DNA from: CAYNFS01 sp964396685 | Lineage (GTDB): Bacteria > Patescibacteriota > Doudnabacteria > UBA920 > 2-01-FULL-46-14 | Assembly: GCA_964396685.1 (NCBI GenBank) | Contig: CAYNFS010000013.1 | Coordinates: 1-32,556 of the forward strand | Reading direction: 5' to 3' | Length of the DNA stretch: 32,556 nt | In this document: positions 7,987 through 13,616 of the stretch, one piece after another | Layout: every line of letters starts with the position of its first letter | Position numbering within the stretch: position 1 is the stretch's first letter | The notes under the pieces: generated by a model | What the model was told of the DNA's origin: nothing | Database searches by the model: none | The model's input: only the letters and a program-made list of their open reading frames with translations | Program-made: the position numbers and the translations under genes

Positions 7987-8104
7987 ACCCCGTCACCACT
8001 CCGACGTAACGTCGCGAGTGGCATTGAGGCAATTCGCTTCGTGTGTCAGACCATTCATCCGCGAGTTTATCCGCCAGAGGCGGACGGCATTCTGGTGACG
8101 GGGT
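7987..8104. repeat. Composite palindromic repeat after mltG
   Basis: A perfect 12-bp outer stem, ACCCCGTCACCA (7987-7998) / TGGTGACGGGGT (8093-8104), encloses smaller palindromes, including CGACG-TAA-CGTCG near 8002-8014 and TCCGCC-AGA-GGCGGA at 8070-8084. It begins directly after the mltG stop codon and ends just before the rplJ promoter. The interval 7987-8302 has no gene; it holds this repeat, the promoter and the L10 leader. Confidence 0.8.
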
Positions 8105-8116
8105 AAAGGGGGTTTG

Positions 8117-8144
8117 TTGACAAGATTTATCAAATTGCTACAAT
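8117..8144 (+). promoter_or_regulatory. Promoter of the rplJ-rplL operon
   Basis: TTGACA (8117-8122), a 16-nt spacer, and TACAAT (8139-8144) preceded by TGC (extended -10). Start expected near 8151. Confidence 0.8.
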
Positions 8145-8160
8145 AAGACCATAATTCAAT

Positions 8161-8290
8161 AATTTCCTAAGACAGCAGGGGTCCGATGCGGAGATCGGAC
8201 TTAAAAAACCCGCCGAGGATGGGAGCTGATAAATCAGCTGACTACCTGTAGTCGGCCGATTCATTGGCCTGATCACTCGGCAGATGCCGA
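8161..8290 (+). ncRNA. L10 ribosomal protein leader (autoregulatory RNA)
   Basis: The leader between the promoter and rplJ contains the conserved-looking stretches CTAAGACAGCAGGGG, CTTAAAAAACCCGCCGAGG and several hairpins further on, as in the L10 leader family, which binds the L10-(L12)4 complex to repress its own operon. Boundaries are approximate. rplJ has no clear Shine-Dalgarno site, which fits control through this RNA. Confidence 0.75.
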
Positions 8291-8302
8291 TATTTTTATA
8301 TC

Positions 8303-8818
8303 ATGTTAACCAGAGATCAAAAGCGCGAAATTGTGAAAGATTTGACCCAAGAGCTGAAAGAAGCCAAGGGCGTGGTTTTTAGCGATTTTCAGGGGTTGCC
8401 GACAAAGGACATCCAAGAACTGCGCTCACTCCTTCGCAAAGACAGCGTCAGGCACAAGGTCGTAAAGCTCACGCTTCTTAAAAGGGCGATGAACGCCGCT
8501 GGCTTTGAAATCAAGGATTTTAATTACCAACTGCCGCTTGCCGTAAGTTTTAGCGCCGAAGACGAAGTAATGCCGGCAAAGGTTCTGCAGACGTTTGCCA
8601 AAACCCATGAGAAGCTAAAAGTTGTGGGCGGGGTACTGGACAAAAAGTTGATCGACGCTTCGCAAATCAAAAGTTTGGCGAGCTTGCCGACAAGGCAGGA
8701 ATTGTACTACCAGGTTGTGTCCGCTTTGATAAGTCCGGTGCGCGGCTTGATGTCTGCTATGGTTGGAAATATTCGCGGGATGATTAATGTTCTTGTCGCA
8801 ATTAAAAATGTTAAATAA
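8303..8818 (+). CDS. rplJ: 50S ribosomal protein L10
   Basis: 171 aa, normal length. L10 forms the base of the ribosomal stalk, binding 23S rRNA and carrying L7/L12 dimers. The sequence has the family N-terminus (LTRDQKREIVKDL), KGVVFSDFQGLPTKDIQELRSLLRK, and VVKLTLLKRAM. The C-terminal helix (YQVVSALISPVRGLMSAMVGNIRG) is the L7/L12-binding part. It lies behind the L10 leader and ahead of rplL in the usual order. Confidence 0.95.
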   Translation: MLTRDQKREIVKDLTQELKEAKGVVFSDFQGLPTKDIQELRSLLRKDSVRHKVVKLTLLKRAMNAAGFEIKDFNYQLPLAVSFSAEDEVMPAKVLQTFAKTHEKLKVVGGVLDKKLIDASQIKSLASLPTRQELYYQVVSALISPVRGLMSAMVGNIRGMINVLVAIKNVK

Positions 8819-8819
8819 G

Positions 8820-8865
8820 GCCGATAAATCGGCAAACTACAAATTTTAGCCCATTTATGGGCTAA
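8820..8865. repeat. Two short palindromes in the rplJ-rplL spacer
   Basis: GCCGAT-AA-ATCGGC at 8820-8833 and TTAGCCCAT-TT-ATGGGCTAA at 8846-8865. The same two cores (GCCGAT..ATCGGC and GCCCAT..ATGGGC) are adjacent inside dinB at 18425-18450. The second hairpin ends at the rplL ribosome binding site. Confidence 0.7.
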
Positions 8866-8877
8866 GGAAGGAGTCAT

Positions 8878-9291
8878 ATGTCCGAAGCAAAAGCCAAAGT
8901 CGAAGTGCCGGAAAAATTCAAAAATTTGGTCGAATCAATTGAAAAGCTCACCGCCCTTGAGCTTTCCGAACTTGTAAAAATTTTGGAAGACAAGTTTGGG
9001 GTATCAGCCGCCGCCCCGATGTTTGCCCCGACGCTTGCGGTCGGGGTCCCGACTCCCGGCGTCGGGACAGGAGAAGAAAAAAGCGAGTTTAACGTGGAGC
9101 TTTCCGAAGCAGGCTCGAACAAAATTGCCGTTATCAAAGCTGTCCGCGAGATAACAGGCAAAGGACTCAAAGAGGCCAAAGATTTGGTGGATGGCGCGCC
9201 AAAAACTATTAAGGAGAATGTTCCCAAGGCCGAAGCCGAGGAGCTAAAGCGCAAGCTCGAGGAAGCCGGCGCCAAGGCGACTTTGAAATAA
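8878..9291 (+). CDS. rplL: 50S ribosomal protein L7/L12
   Basis: 137 aa, somewhat longer than the usual 120-125. L7/L12 forms the flexible stalk that recruits translation GTPases. The N-terminal dimer domain (FKNLVESIEKLTALELSELVKILEDKFGV split over residues 14-42) and the C-terminal domain (FNVELSEAGSNKIAVIKAVR...GLKEAKDLVDGAPKTIKE) are intact. The hinge, about residues 44-66, is not the usual Ala-rich linker: bases 9026-9067 are two palindromes back to back and encode a Pro/Gly/Val/Thr linker (APTLAVGVPTPGVGTG). Strong ribosome binding site AAGGAAGGAG just upstream. The stop is only 2 nt from the convergent minus-strand gene. Confidence 0.95.
   Translation: MSEAKAKVEVPEKFKNLVESIEKLTALELSELVKILEDKFGVSAAAPMFAPTLAVGVPTPGVGTGEEKSEFNVELSEAGSNKIAVIKAVREITGKGLKEAKDLVDGAPKTIKENVPKAEAEELKRKLEEAGAKATLK
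9026..9067. repeat. Back-to-back palindromes encoding the L7/L12 hinge
   Basis: CCCCGAC (9026-9032) / GTCGGGG (9040-9046) and TCCCGAC (9047-9053) / GTCGGGA (9061-9067), each with a 7-nt loop. The second stem matches the second hairpin of the dinB insertion at 18796-18853 (TCCCGAC/GTCGGGA). Confidence 0.75.
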
Positions 9292-9293
9292 TT

Positions 9294-11276
9294 TCATTTC
9301 AAACTAATCTGCAAAAGCTCGGGTCCGGCGAGAGCGTACAGCAGGCCCCCTGCTTCATCCACATAAATATCCGAGAGGTCGCGGAATTTTGGAGAGGTGA
9401 TTTGCCTTTCCCGCTTGCCGGATTTATTGTAGATCAGCACCCTTTGATTCTCGGGATCGGCAATATAGATAAAATTAAAACCTTGTCTGGTAAATACTGC
9501 TTTTGCTTTTTTGAGTGACGGCGATGCGCTCGAAAGCGCAAAATTTTGTTTTTGCCCATTGAAGTATTTCTCAAGGTGGTCCGGGAACAGCACATAGATA
9601 TTATTGTCAACCGCAATGTCAGCGGCATCGCCGAAAGAGACGTCCGACGTCTTAAGCCACGGCTCTGCTTGACTGACAAGTCCCGCTTCGCTTGCCCGCA
9701 CGCGCCAAATTTGGTTCTTGGCCTTGTCCAAAAGATAAACCCTCGCCGCCGCCGCCTCGCCCAAAACCGCCAGAGCTTGGATTTTGCTTGATGCCAGATC
9801 CACCAGCGCTGATTCGCTTTGGTATTCGGTCAAACTTTGTTCCGCGATGTCAAATTTGGCAAATTTGCCGGTATTGACCAGAAACACATATCCTTCAGTA
9901 CCGCCGACGAAATCGCCCAGAACCAGATTGCCGGTGTTCTGATTTTGCAGAAGAGGTCTTGTTTCTCCTGTGCGGAAATCATAGAAGGCCGAACTTTGAG
10001 TACTGCGGTTAAAGCCCAAAAAACCATTGGGGGAATAATACAGATCAGTCGGGATATTGGGAAACTGGGTCAGCAGAACGGGATTATCTATCAAGGTTTC
10101 TCTATTAATTTTGTTTTTTAATGTCCGGATGCGTTCCTCCAAATTTCCAGAGCTTTCCGCAAGTTTTTTATTTAGGTTCTGAAAAAGCTTCTCGGCTTCC
10201 AAAACCAGGCTTAGGGCTCGTTCTTCGTCATTGTAGATAAGCGAGGCTTCGGCCTGATTCACGCCCTCTTCAATTTGGGAGAGCACTGATTGGCTTTGCT
10301 GTTTTTTGGCCGTTTGAGACTTTTGCCAAACCGCCTGGCCAATGTTATAGATTAAAAAAAGTATTACCAGAGCAATGGCCGCGAATAGATATTTTTTGTA
10401 TTTTCGGTCGCGTCGCCACAGAGCCGCAATAAAACCAATGGCACTGCCGATGAGGTTAGAAGTCAGCCACCAGAGAAATTTCAAAAATGACCAGATGGCG
10501 CGTCGCGCAATTTTCAATATTTTGACGGATTGAGGGGCATGGATTGCGGGATTTGCGCTTTCCTGCAATGGTTCGGTGATTTTTAATTGAGGTCCGCCAT
10601 TGGTAATTTCACACGCAAAGGCCGCAATTCCGGCAGTTTTCACCTCCTGCAAAGACGCTATTATTTCTTGGCAAGTGTCTTCTAAAGTTTCCTCTTTAAA
10701 AAATTCCTGGAGCCTGTCAAGCGAAATATAGTTAAAAAGTTGTTTGGTGCTAAAAATTATTTTATCGCTTTTGTAAATTTTGCCTACCGAGTAATTTGAA
10801 AAAAGCTTGACTGGCGAAGCAAGTCCCGCTTCAGCGAGCTCCTCACTCAAAAGAGCAGGTTCGCCCTTCCGCCATAGGTATATGAGGGCGTTGCCTGTTA
10901 CGGAGATGGACAGCTCGCCCCGGAACAATGCGCCGATTGCCACATTTAACTTGCCGTACCAGCTGACCTTATTTTGGGTCAAAAGTTTGGAAACAGCAGA
11001 GTTGATATCCGAAAGCGCTTGTTCAAAAGTTTCCGGGGTTATGATTTGGGAAGCGATGTAAGCTTTTTTGAAGGCCGCAACCAGCATCTGGACAAGTTTT
11101 TCGTATTCTTTCTTTTTAGTTTTAAGCTCTGGAAAGCTTATTCCCGAGATATCCAAAATCGCAAAAAGTTCGACTGCATCCCCGTGTTTGGAAAAAGCCT
11201 CTTCGTAAAGAGAGGTAAAATTTTCATCTTTGGGATGGGTTAGAAAAATTTGTCCGACTTTGGTTTTTAGCTTCAC
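9294..11276 (-). CDS. Membrane protein: degenerate PP2C-like domain, TM helices, coiled coil, NHL/propeller-like domain
   Basis: 660 aa, GTG start. The N-terminal ~240 residues look like a divergent PPM/PP2C-type fold (FAILDISGISFPELKTKKKEYE; GNALIYLWRKGEPALL; SDKIIFSTKQLFNYI) in which I cannot find the usual DG metal-binding pair, so catalysis is doubtful. One or two TM segments lie at about 268-315. A coiled-coil stretch follows (about 320-395), then a beta-rich C-terminal domain ending in an NHL-type repeat, IYIADPENQRVLIYNKSG, near residues 610-627. The architecture suggests a cytoplasmic sensor domain and an external propeller. The start is fixed by TATACT 6 nt upstream. It is divergent from the winged-helix gene and converges on rplL. 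Function unknown. Confidence 0.75.
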   Translation of the reverse strand: MKLKTKVGQIFLTHPKDENFTSLYEEAFSKHGDAVELFAILDISGISFPELKTKKKEYEKLVQMLVAAFKKAYIASQIITPETFEQALSDINSAVSKLLTQNKVSWYGKLNVAIGALFRGELSISVTGNALIYLWRKGEPALLSEELAEAGLASPVKLFSNYSVGKIYKSDKIIFSTKQLFNYISLDRLQEFFKEETLEDTCQEIIASLQEVKTAGIAAFACEITNGGPQLKITEPLQESANPAIHAPQSVKILKIARRAIWSFLKFLWWLTSNLIGSAIGFIAALWRRDRKYKKYLFAAIALVILFLIYNIGQAVWQKSQTAKKQQSQSVLSQIEEGVNQAEASLIYNDEERALSLVLEAEKLFQNLNKKLAESSGNLEERIRTLKNKINRETLIDNPVLLTQFPNIPTDLYYSPNGFLGFNRSTQSSAFYDFRTGETRPLLQNQNTGNLVLGDFVGGTEGYVFLVNTGKFAKFDIAEQSLTEYQSESALVDLASSKIQALAVLGEAAAARVYLLDKAKNQIWRVRASEAGLVSQAEPWLKTSDVSFGDAADIAVDNNIYVLFPDHLEKYFNGQKQNFALSSASPSLKKAKAVFTRQGFNFIYIADPENQRVLIYNKSGKRERQITSPKFRDLSDIYVDEAGGLLYALAGPELLQISLK

Positions 11277-11282
11277 AATGTT

Positions 11283-11311
11283 AGTATAACGAAATTGCCG
11301 GTTGCGGGCAA
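11283..11311 (-). promoter_or_regulatory. Leaderless promoter of the 660-aa gene (minus strand)
   Basis: Minus strand: TTGCCC (11311-11306), a 17-nt spacer, TATACT (11288-11283), then exactly 6 nt to the GTG start at 11276. No Shine-Dalgarno sequence. Confidence 0.65.
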
Positions 11312-11330
11312 ACCGGAATTTTGCTAGACT
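11302..11330 (+). promoter_or_regulatory. Promoter of the winged-helix gene, nearly leaderless
   Basis: TTGCGG (11302-11307), a 17-nt spacer, TAGACT (11325-11330) with TG upstream. Predicted start near 11337, five nt before the ATG at 11342. It overlaps the divergent minus-strand promoter, so the two genes could be co-regulated. Confidence 0.5.
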
Positions 11331-11341
11331 TAATTCAATGT

Positions 11342-11905
11342 ATGCTGGAAAATCTTTTGAATTCCAAACTCAAAAAAAGGCTGTTGGCGATTTTTTTTGG
11401 CTATCCTGCGCGCAGTTTCACAGCCGATGAACTGCGGCGCATGACCGAGAGCCAGACCTCTAATGTGCAAGTTGCTTTGCGGGAACTCATAAAGGCCGAC
11501 GTGGTGAGCCTTTCCTCGCGCAGGCAAAAACGAATCTTTCGCATCAATTCCCATTTTCGGCTGCATGATGAGCTAAAAGATTTGATAAACGATTTTGAAA
11601 CTCAAGTGCCGGGAGACGAGGTTGTAAAGATTCTGAAGCGTTTCGCCGCCGCGAAGCTCGTGATCTTAAGCGGTGTTTTTACTTTTCAGCCGCAGTTGCC
11701 CGCGGATATTCTGATCGTGGGCGAGGGGATAAACAGCCTGCGCTTAAGCCAAATAATTTCGGAGATAGAAAAAATTGTGGGACAAGAGGTAAATTATACC
11801 GTGATGGAGCCCAGTGAGTATCTTTACCGAAAGATGATGAGCGACAGGCTCGTTCGGGATATTTTGGATTATCCGCATCTGGTGCTGGTGGATCATTTGC
11901 GATAA
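11342..11905 (+). CDS. Winged-helix DNA-binding protein with C-terminal nucleotidyltransferase-like domain
   Basis: 187 aa from ATG 11342 (a TTG at 11321 would lie inside the promoter). The N-terminal ~70 residues form a winged helix-turn-helix: LLAIFFGYPARSFTADELRRM, then SNVQVALRELIKADVVSLSSRRQKRIFRIN. The C-terminal half (KLVILSGVFTF...DILIVGEGINSLRLSQIISEIEKIVGQEVNYTVM) resembles the nucleotidyltransferase-like domain found fused to wHTH in small regulators, but the GS-D-D catalytic pattern is not evident. Probably a transcription regulator; its divergent promoter with the 660-aa gene makes that gene a candidate target. The small membrane-protein gene follows after 5 nt. Confidence 0.75.
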   Translation: MLENLLNSKLKKRLLAIFFGYPARSFTADELRRMTESQTSNVQVALRELIKADVVSLSSRRQKRIFRINSHFRLHDELKDLINDFETQVPGDEVVKILKRFAAAKLVILSGVFTFQPQLPADILIVGEGINSLRLSQIISEIEKIVGQEVNYTVMEPSEYLYRKMMSDRLVRDILDYPHLVLVDHLR

Positions 11906-11910
11906 AAATC

Positions 11911-12156
11911 ATGACGGCCTTGCAATCTATTTATTCAATCTATAATCAGTTTTTGAGCTATTTCCCGGAGCGCACGCATGGTCTGGTATCGCTATTCCTG
12001 GCGATTCTTCTTATCATCGGGATTTATAAAGTTCTCAAAAAGCAATTTATTTATTTGATTCTTTTGGTGGTATTGCTTCCCGCTTCGGTGCCGATCCTCA
12101 AAAGCATTTGGGAACAGCTTTTGGCGCTTTTGAAATTTTTGTTGAGCAAAAAGTAA
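11911..12156 (+). CDS. Small membrane protein with two TM segments
   Basis: 81 aa. Two hydrophobic segments at about 25-42 (LVSLFLAILLIIGIYKVL) and 46-62 (FIYLILLVVLLPASVPIL), with a lysine-rich end (LLSKK). It begins 5 nt after the winged-helix gene and so is probably co-transcribed with it. I recognise no family. Confidence 0.65.
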   Translation: MTALQSIYSIYNQFLSYFPERTHGLVSLFLAILLIIGIYKVLKKQFIYLILLVVLLPASVPILKSIWEQLLALLKFLLSKK

Positions 12157-12170
12157 AAAAATCCCCAATG

Positions 12171-12199
12171 TTGACAACTTTTAAGCCCCTATTTATAGT
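12171..12199 (+). promoter_or_regulatory. Strong promoter of the acidic-peptide unit
   Basis: TTGACA (12171-12176), a 17-nt spacer, TATAGT (12194-12199). Start expected near 12206, leaving a leader of about 29 nt with AAGGAGA at 12219-12225. Confidence 0.8.
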
Positions 12200-12234
12200 T
12201 ATGGCAAGTTTATTAATCAAGGAGACAAAACGTC

Positions 12235-12333
12235 ATGAGCGAGTTTTCCATGCAGGATATGCCGCCTTCGGATGATGAGGGAGAAGTTGGAGGGGAAGAG
12301 ATGTCGCCGGAAACGCCAGCAGAAGAGGCTTAA
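12235..12333 (+). CDS. 32-residue highly acidic peptide
   Basis: ATG at 12235, stop TAA at 12331-12333. The peptide begins MSEFSMQDMPPSDDEGEVGG and ends ETPAEEA; it has ten Asp/Glu-rich positions, four Met, and no Lys or Arg. It has its own near-consensus promoter, a good Shine-Dalgarno site 9 nt from ATG, and a terminator directly downstream, so it looks like a deliberately and strongly expressed single-gene unit. Function is unknown; a soluble, disordered peptide is likely. The alternative is that the transcript is a small RNA and the ORF is incidental, but the ribosome binding site argues against that. Confidence 0.65.
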   Translation: MSEFSMQDMPPSDDEGEVGGEEMSPETPAEEA

Positions 12334-12356
12334 TTTAGCTTAAAATAGGGTAAGAT

Positions 12357-12398
12357 AAAGAATCCTTTGGCCTTTGAAGCAAGGGATTCTTTGATTTT
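12357..12398 (+). terminator. Terminator of the acidic-peptide unit
   Basis: AAAGAATCCTTT (12357-12368) pairs with AAGGGATTCTTT (12381-12392) with one G-T pair and is followed by GATTTTTA. Confidence 0.8.
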
Positions 12399-12415
12399 TA
12401 TCCACAGCTTGAGGC

Positions 12416-12444
12416 TTGACATTGGGTGAACGAATGTTTACCAT
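12416..12444 (+). promoter_or_regulatory. lexA promoter, leaderless
   Basis: TTGACA (12416-12421), a 17-nt spacer, TACCAT (12439-12444), then 6 nt to ATG 12451. Transcription should start on the start codon. There is no Shine-Dalgarno sequence. Confidence 0.75.
12427..12440 (+). promoter_or_regulatory. LexA operator (SOS box)
   Basis: TGAACGAATGTTTA matches the Gram-positive-type SOS box (GAAC-R-N-R-Y-GTT) and lies between the -35 and -10 of lexA, so LexA would repress its own gene. Confidence 0.8.
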
Positions 12445-12450
12445 AGTATT

Positions 12451-13062
12451 ATGACAATCACTCATCGCCAAAAAGAATTGTTGGACGTTATCAGAGACAA
12501 AATTCAATCAAAAGGCCTGCCGCCGACGGTTTCCGAAATGGCCAAGGCTTTGGGCGTGAAATCAAAAAATGCGGTGGCCAAGCTTTTGGCCGGCCTTGAG
12601 GAGAAAGGTCTAATCAAAAGAGACGGAAGCGCCCGTGGGATTAGAGTATTTGACGAATTTGGCAATGAAGTTAGGAGCGGAACCCTTGCCATTCCGGTTT
12701 TGGGCAGTATTCCAGCGGGTTCGCCGATTATGGTCGAGCAGCACGTGGAAGAATGGGTTAATTTGCCGAATACTCTCTTGCGGGGCCGCAAGGACGTTTT
12801 TTTGCTGCAGGTGCGCGGCGACAGCATGATTGGCGCGGGGATTTTGGAAGGGGATCTAGTGATCGTCAGGCCCGGCAGAGAAGTCAAATCAGGCGATATT
12901 GTGGTAGCGCTTCTGCATGACGAGGCAACAGTCAAAAGGTTTATTGAAATCCGCGGCCGCCGGTATCTCAAACCCGAAAATCCCAAATATGAAAATATCT
13001 ATCCCGAGGAGGAATGGACAGTGCAAGGGAAAGTCGTGGGAGTGATTAGAAGATTAGAATAG
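12451..13062 (+). CDS. lexA: LexA repressor
   Basis: 203 aa, normal length. LexA represses DNA-damage genes and is inactivated by RecA-stimulated self-cleavage. The N-terminal winged helix is clear (RQKELLDVIRDKIQSKG; PPTVSEMAKALGVKSKNAVAKLL split across 24-46). The likely cleavage bond is Ala89-Gly90 (SIPAGSP). The catalytic Ser125 is in GDSMIGAGILEGD and Lys162 in ATVKRF. A matching operator sits in the promoter, indicating autoregulation. Two small genes follow in the same direction, and dinB, another classical SOS gene, lies 4.6 kb downstream beyond a restriction-modification island. Confidence 0.95.
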   Translation: MTITHRQKELLDVIRDKIQSKGLPPTVSEMAKALGVKSKNAVAKLLAGLEEKGLIKRDGSARGIRVFDEFGNEVRSGTLAIPVLGSIPAGSPIMVEQHVEEWVNLPNTLLRGRKDVFLLQVRGDSMIGAGILEGDLVIVRPGREVKSGDIVVALLHDEATVKRFIEIRGRRYLKPENPKYENIYPEEEWTVQGKVVGVIRRLE

Positions 13063-13063
13063 G

Positions 13064-13091
13064 TTATAGCTTTTAGCTTATAGGTTTTAGG
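13064..13091 (+). repeat. Heptamer tandem array after lexA
   Basis: Four 7-nt units: TTATAGC, TTTTAGC, TTATAGG, TTTTAGG, filling the space between the lexA stop and the next ATG (13095). Confidence 0.7.
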
Positions 13092-13094
13092 GGA

Positions 13095-13307
13095 ATGACG
13101 GAATTAGAAAAAGTCAAAATTCAGGCAATTGAAACTTTGAACCATCTTTGCGCGCGATGCAAAGAGGGCCTAGAACATATCTGTCCAATCCAACAAGTGA
13201 CTCAAGAAATCGAAGCTATCTGCGGAATTCCAATTAGAGTGAATGATAAGCTACATCATGTAGTTTTTACCCCCTCTTTTTTCTCCCCCTTACCAAGGGG
13301 GAGATGA
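13095..13307 (+). CDS. Small Cys-containing protein, unknown
   Basis: 70 aa. Helical-looking N-terminal part with CARCKEGLEHICPIQQ (Cys19, Cys22, His28, Cys30) and a further Cys43, which could bind a metal. The last ~12 residues (TPSFFSPLPRGR) are encoded by the palindromic repeat at 13269-13316, which also supplies the TGA stop, so the original C-terminus may have been replaced. It follows lexA by 32 nt and may be part of the lexA transcript. No family recognised. Confidence 0.6.
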   Translation: MTELEKVKIQAIETLNHLCARCKEGLEHICPIQQVTQEIEAICGIPIRVNDKLHHVVFTPSFFSPLPRGR

Positions 13308-13316
13308 AGAGGGGGT
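13269..13316. repeat. Class B nested hairpin (CCCCCTC/GAGGGGG) joining two small genes
   Basis: Outer stem ACCCCCTCTT (13269-13278) / AAGAGGGGGT (13307-13316); inner stem TCTCCCCCTT (13282-13291) / AAGGGGGAGA (13295-13304), each a perfect 10 bp, with loop ACC. It contains the stop codon of the gene on its left and adjoins the start of the gene on its right. Confidence 0.85.
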
Positions 13317-13329
13317 GGAAAGTAATTTT

Positions 13330-13566
13330 ATGGAAGCAGTTGATGTGATAGTCAGTTTTACGAAGGAAGGTGTTTTTCCCAGAATTATGAAATGGGGCAA
13401 GCGCCGCTATAAAATTCTCAAAGTCAACCTCGTGCACGCGATCAAAGAAGGGGCGGTGAGAATTTATTTTTTTTCCGTGTCCGACGGCACCAATGCCTGG
13501 AAACTGGGGTTTAATACCGAAAGTTTAGTTTGGTGGGTGGAAGATCATTATGCTTTGGATAAATAA
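13330..13566 (+). CDS. Small conserved-looking protein downstream of lexA
   Basis: 78 aa from ATG 13330 (a GTG at 13315 overlaps the repeat element and is less likely). Features: VIVSFTKEGVFPRIMKWGKRRYKI, VNLVHAIKEGAVRIYFFSVSDG, WKLGFNTESLVWWVEDHYA. This pattern, aromatic and beta-rich with a 'W-G-RRY-I' block, recalls small proteins encoded near Pol IV or SOS genes in Patescibacteria and similar to DUF6504-like proteins of other phyla; that link is from memory and unverified. Its place after lexA hints at an SOS-related role. Confidence 0.65.
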   Translation: MEAVDVIVSFTKEGVFPRIMKWGKRRYKILKVNLVHAIKEGAVRIYFFSVSDGTNAWKLGFNTESLVWWVEDHYALDK

Positions 13567-13581
13567 TTAGTTTAGATAGTT

Positions 13582-13610
13582 TTGACTAATTTTTACCAAC
13601 TTTCTAGACT
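13582..13610 (+). promoter_or_regulatory. Promoter of the methyltransferase gene, leaderless
   Basis: TTGACT (13582-13587), a 17-nt spacer, TAGACT (13605-13610), then exactly 6 nt to ATG 13617. No Shine-Dalgarno sequence. Confidence 0.75.
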
Positions 13611-13616
13611 ATAACT

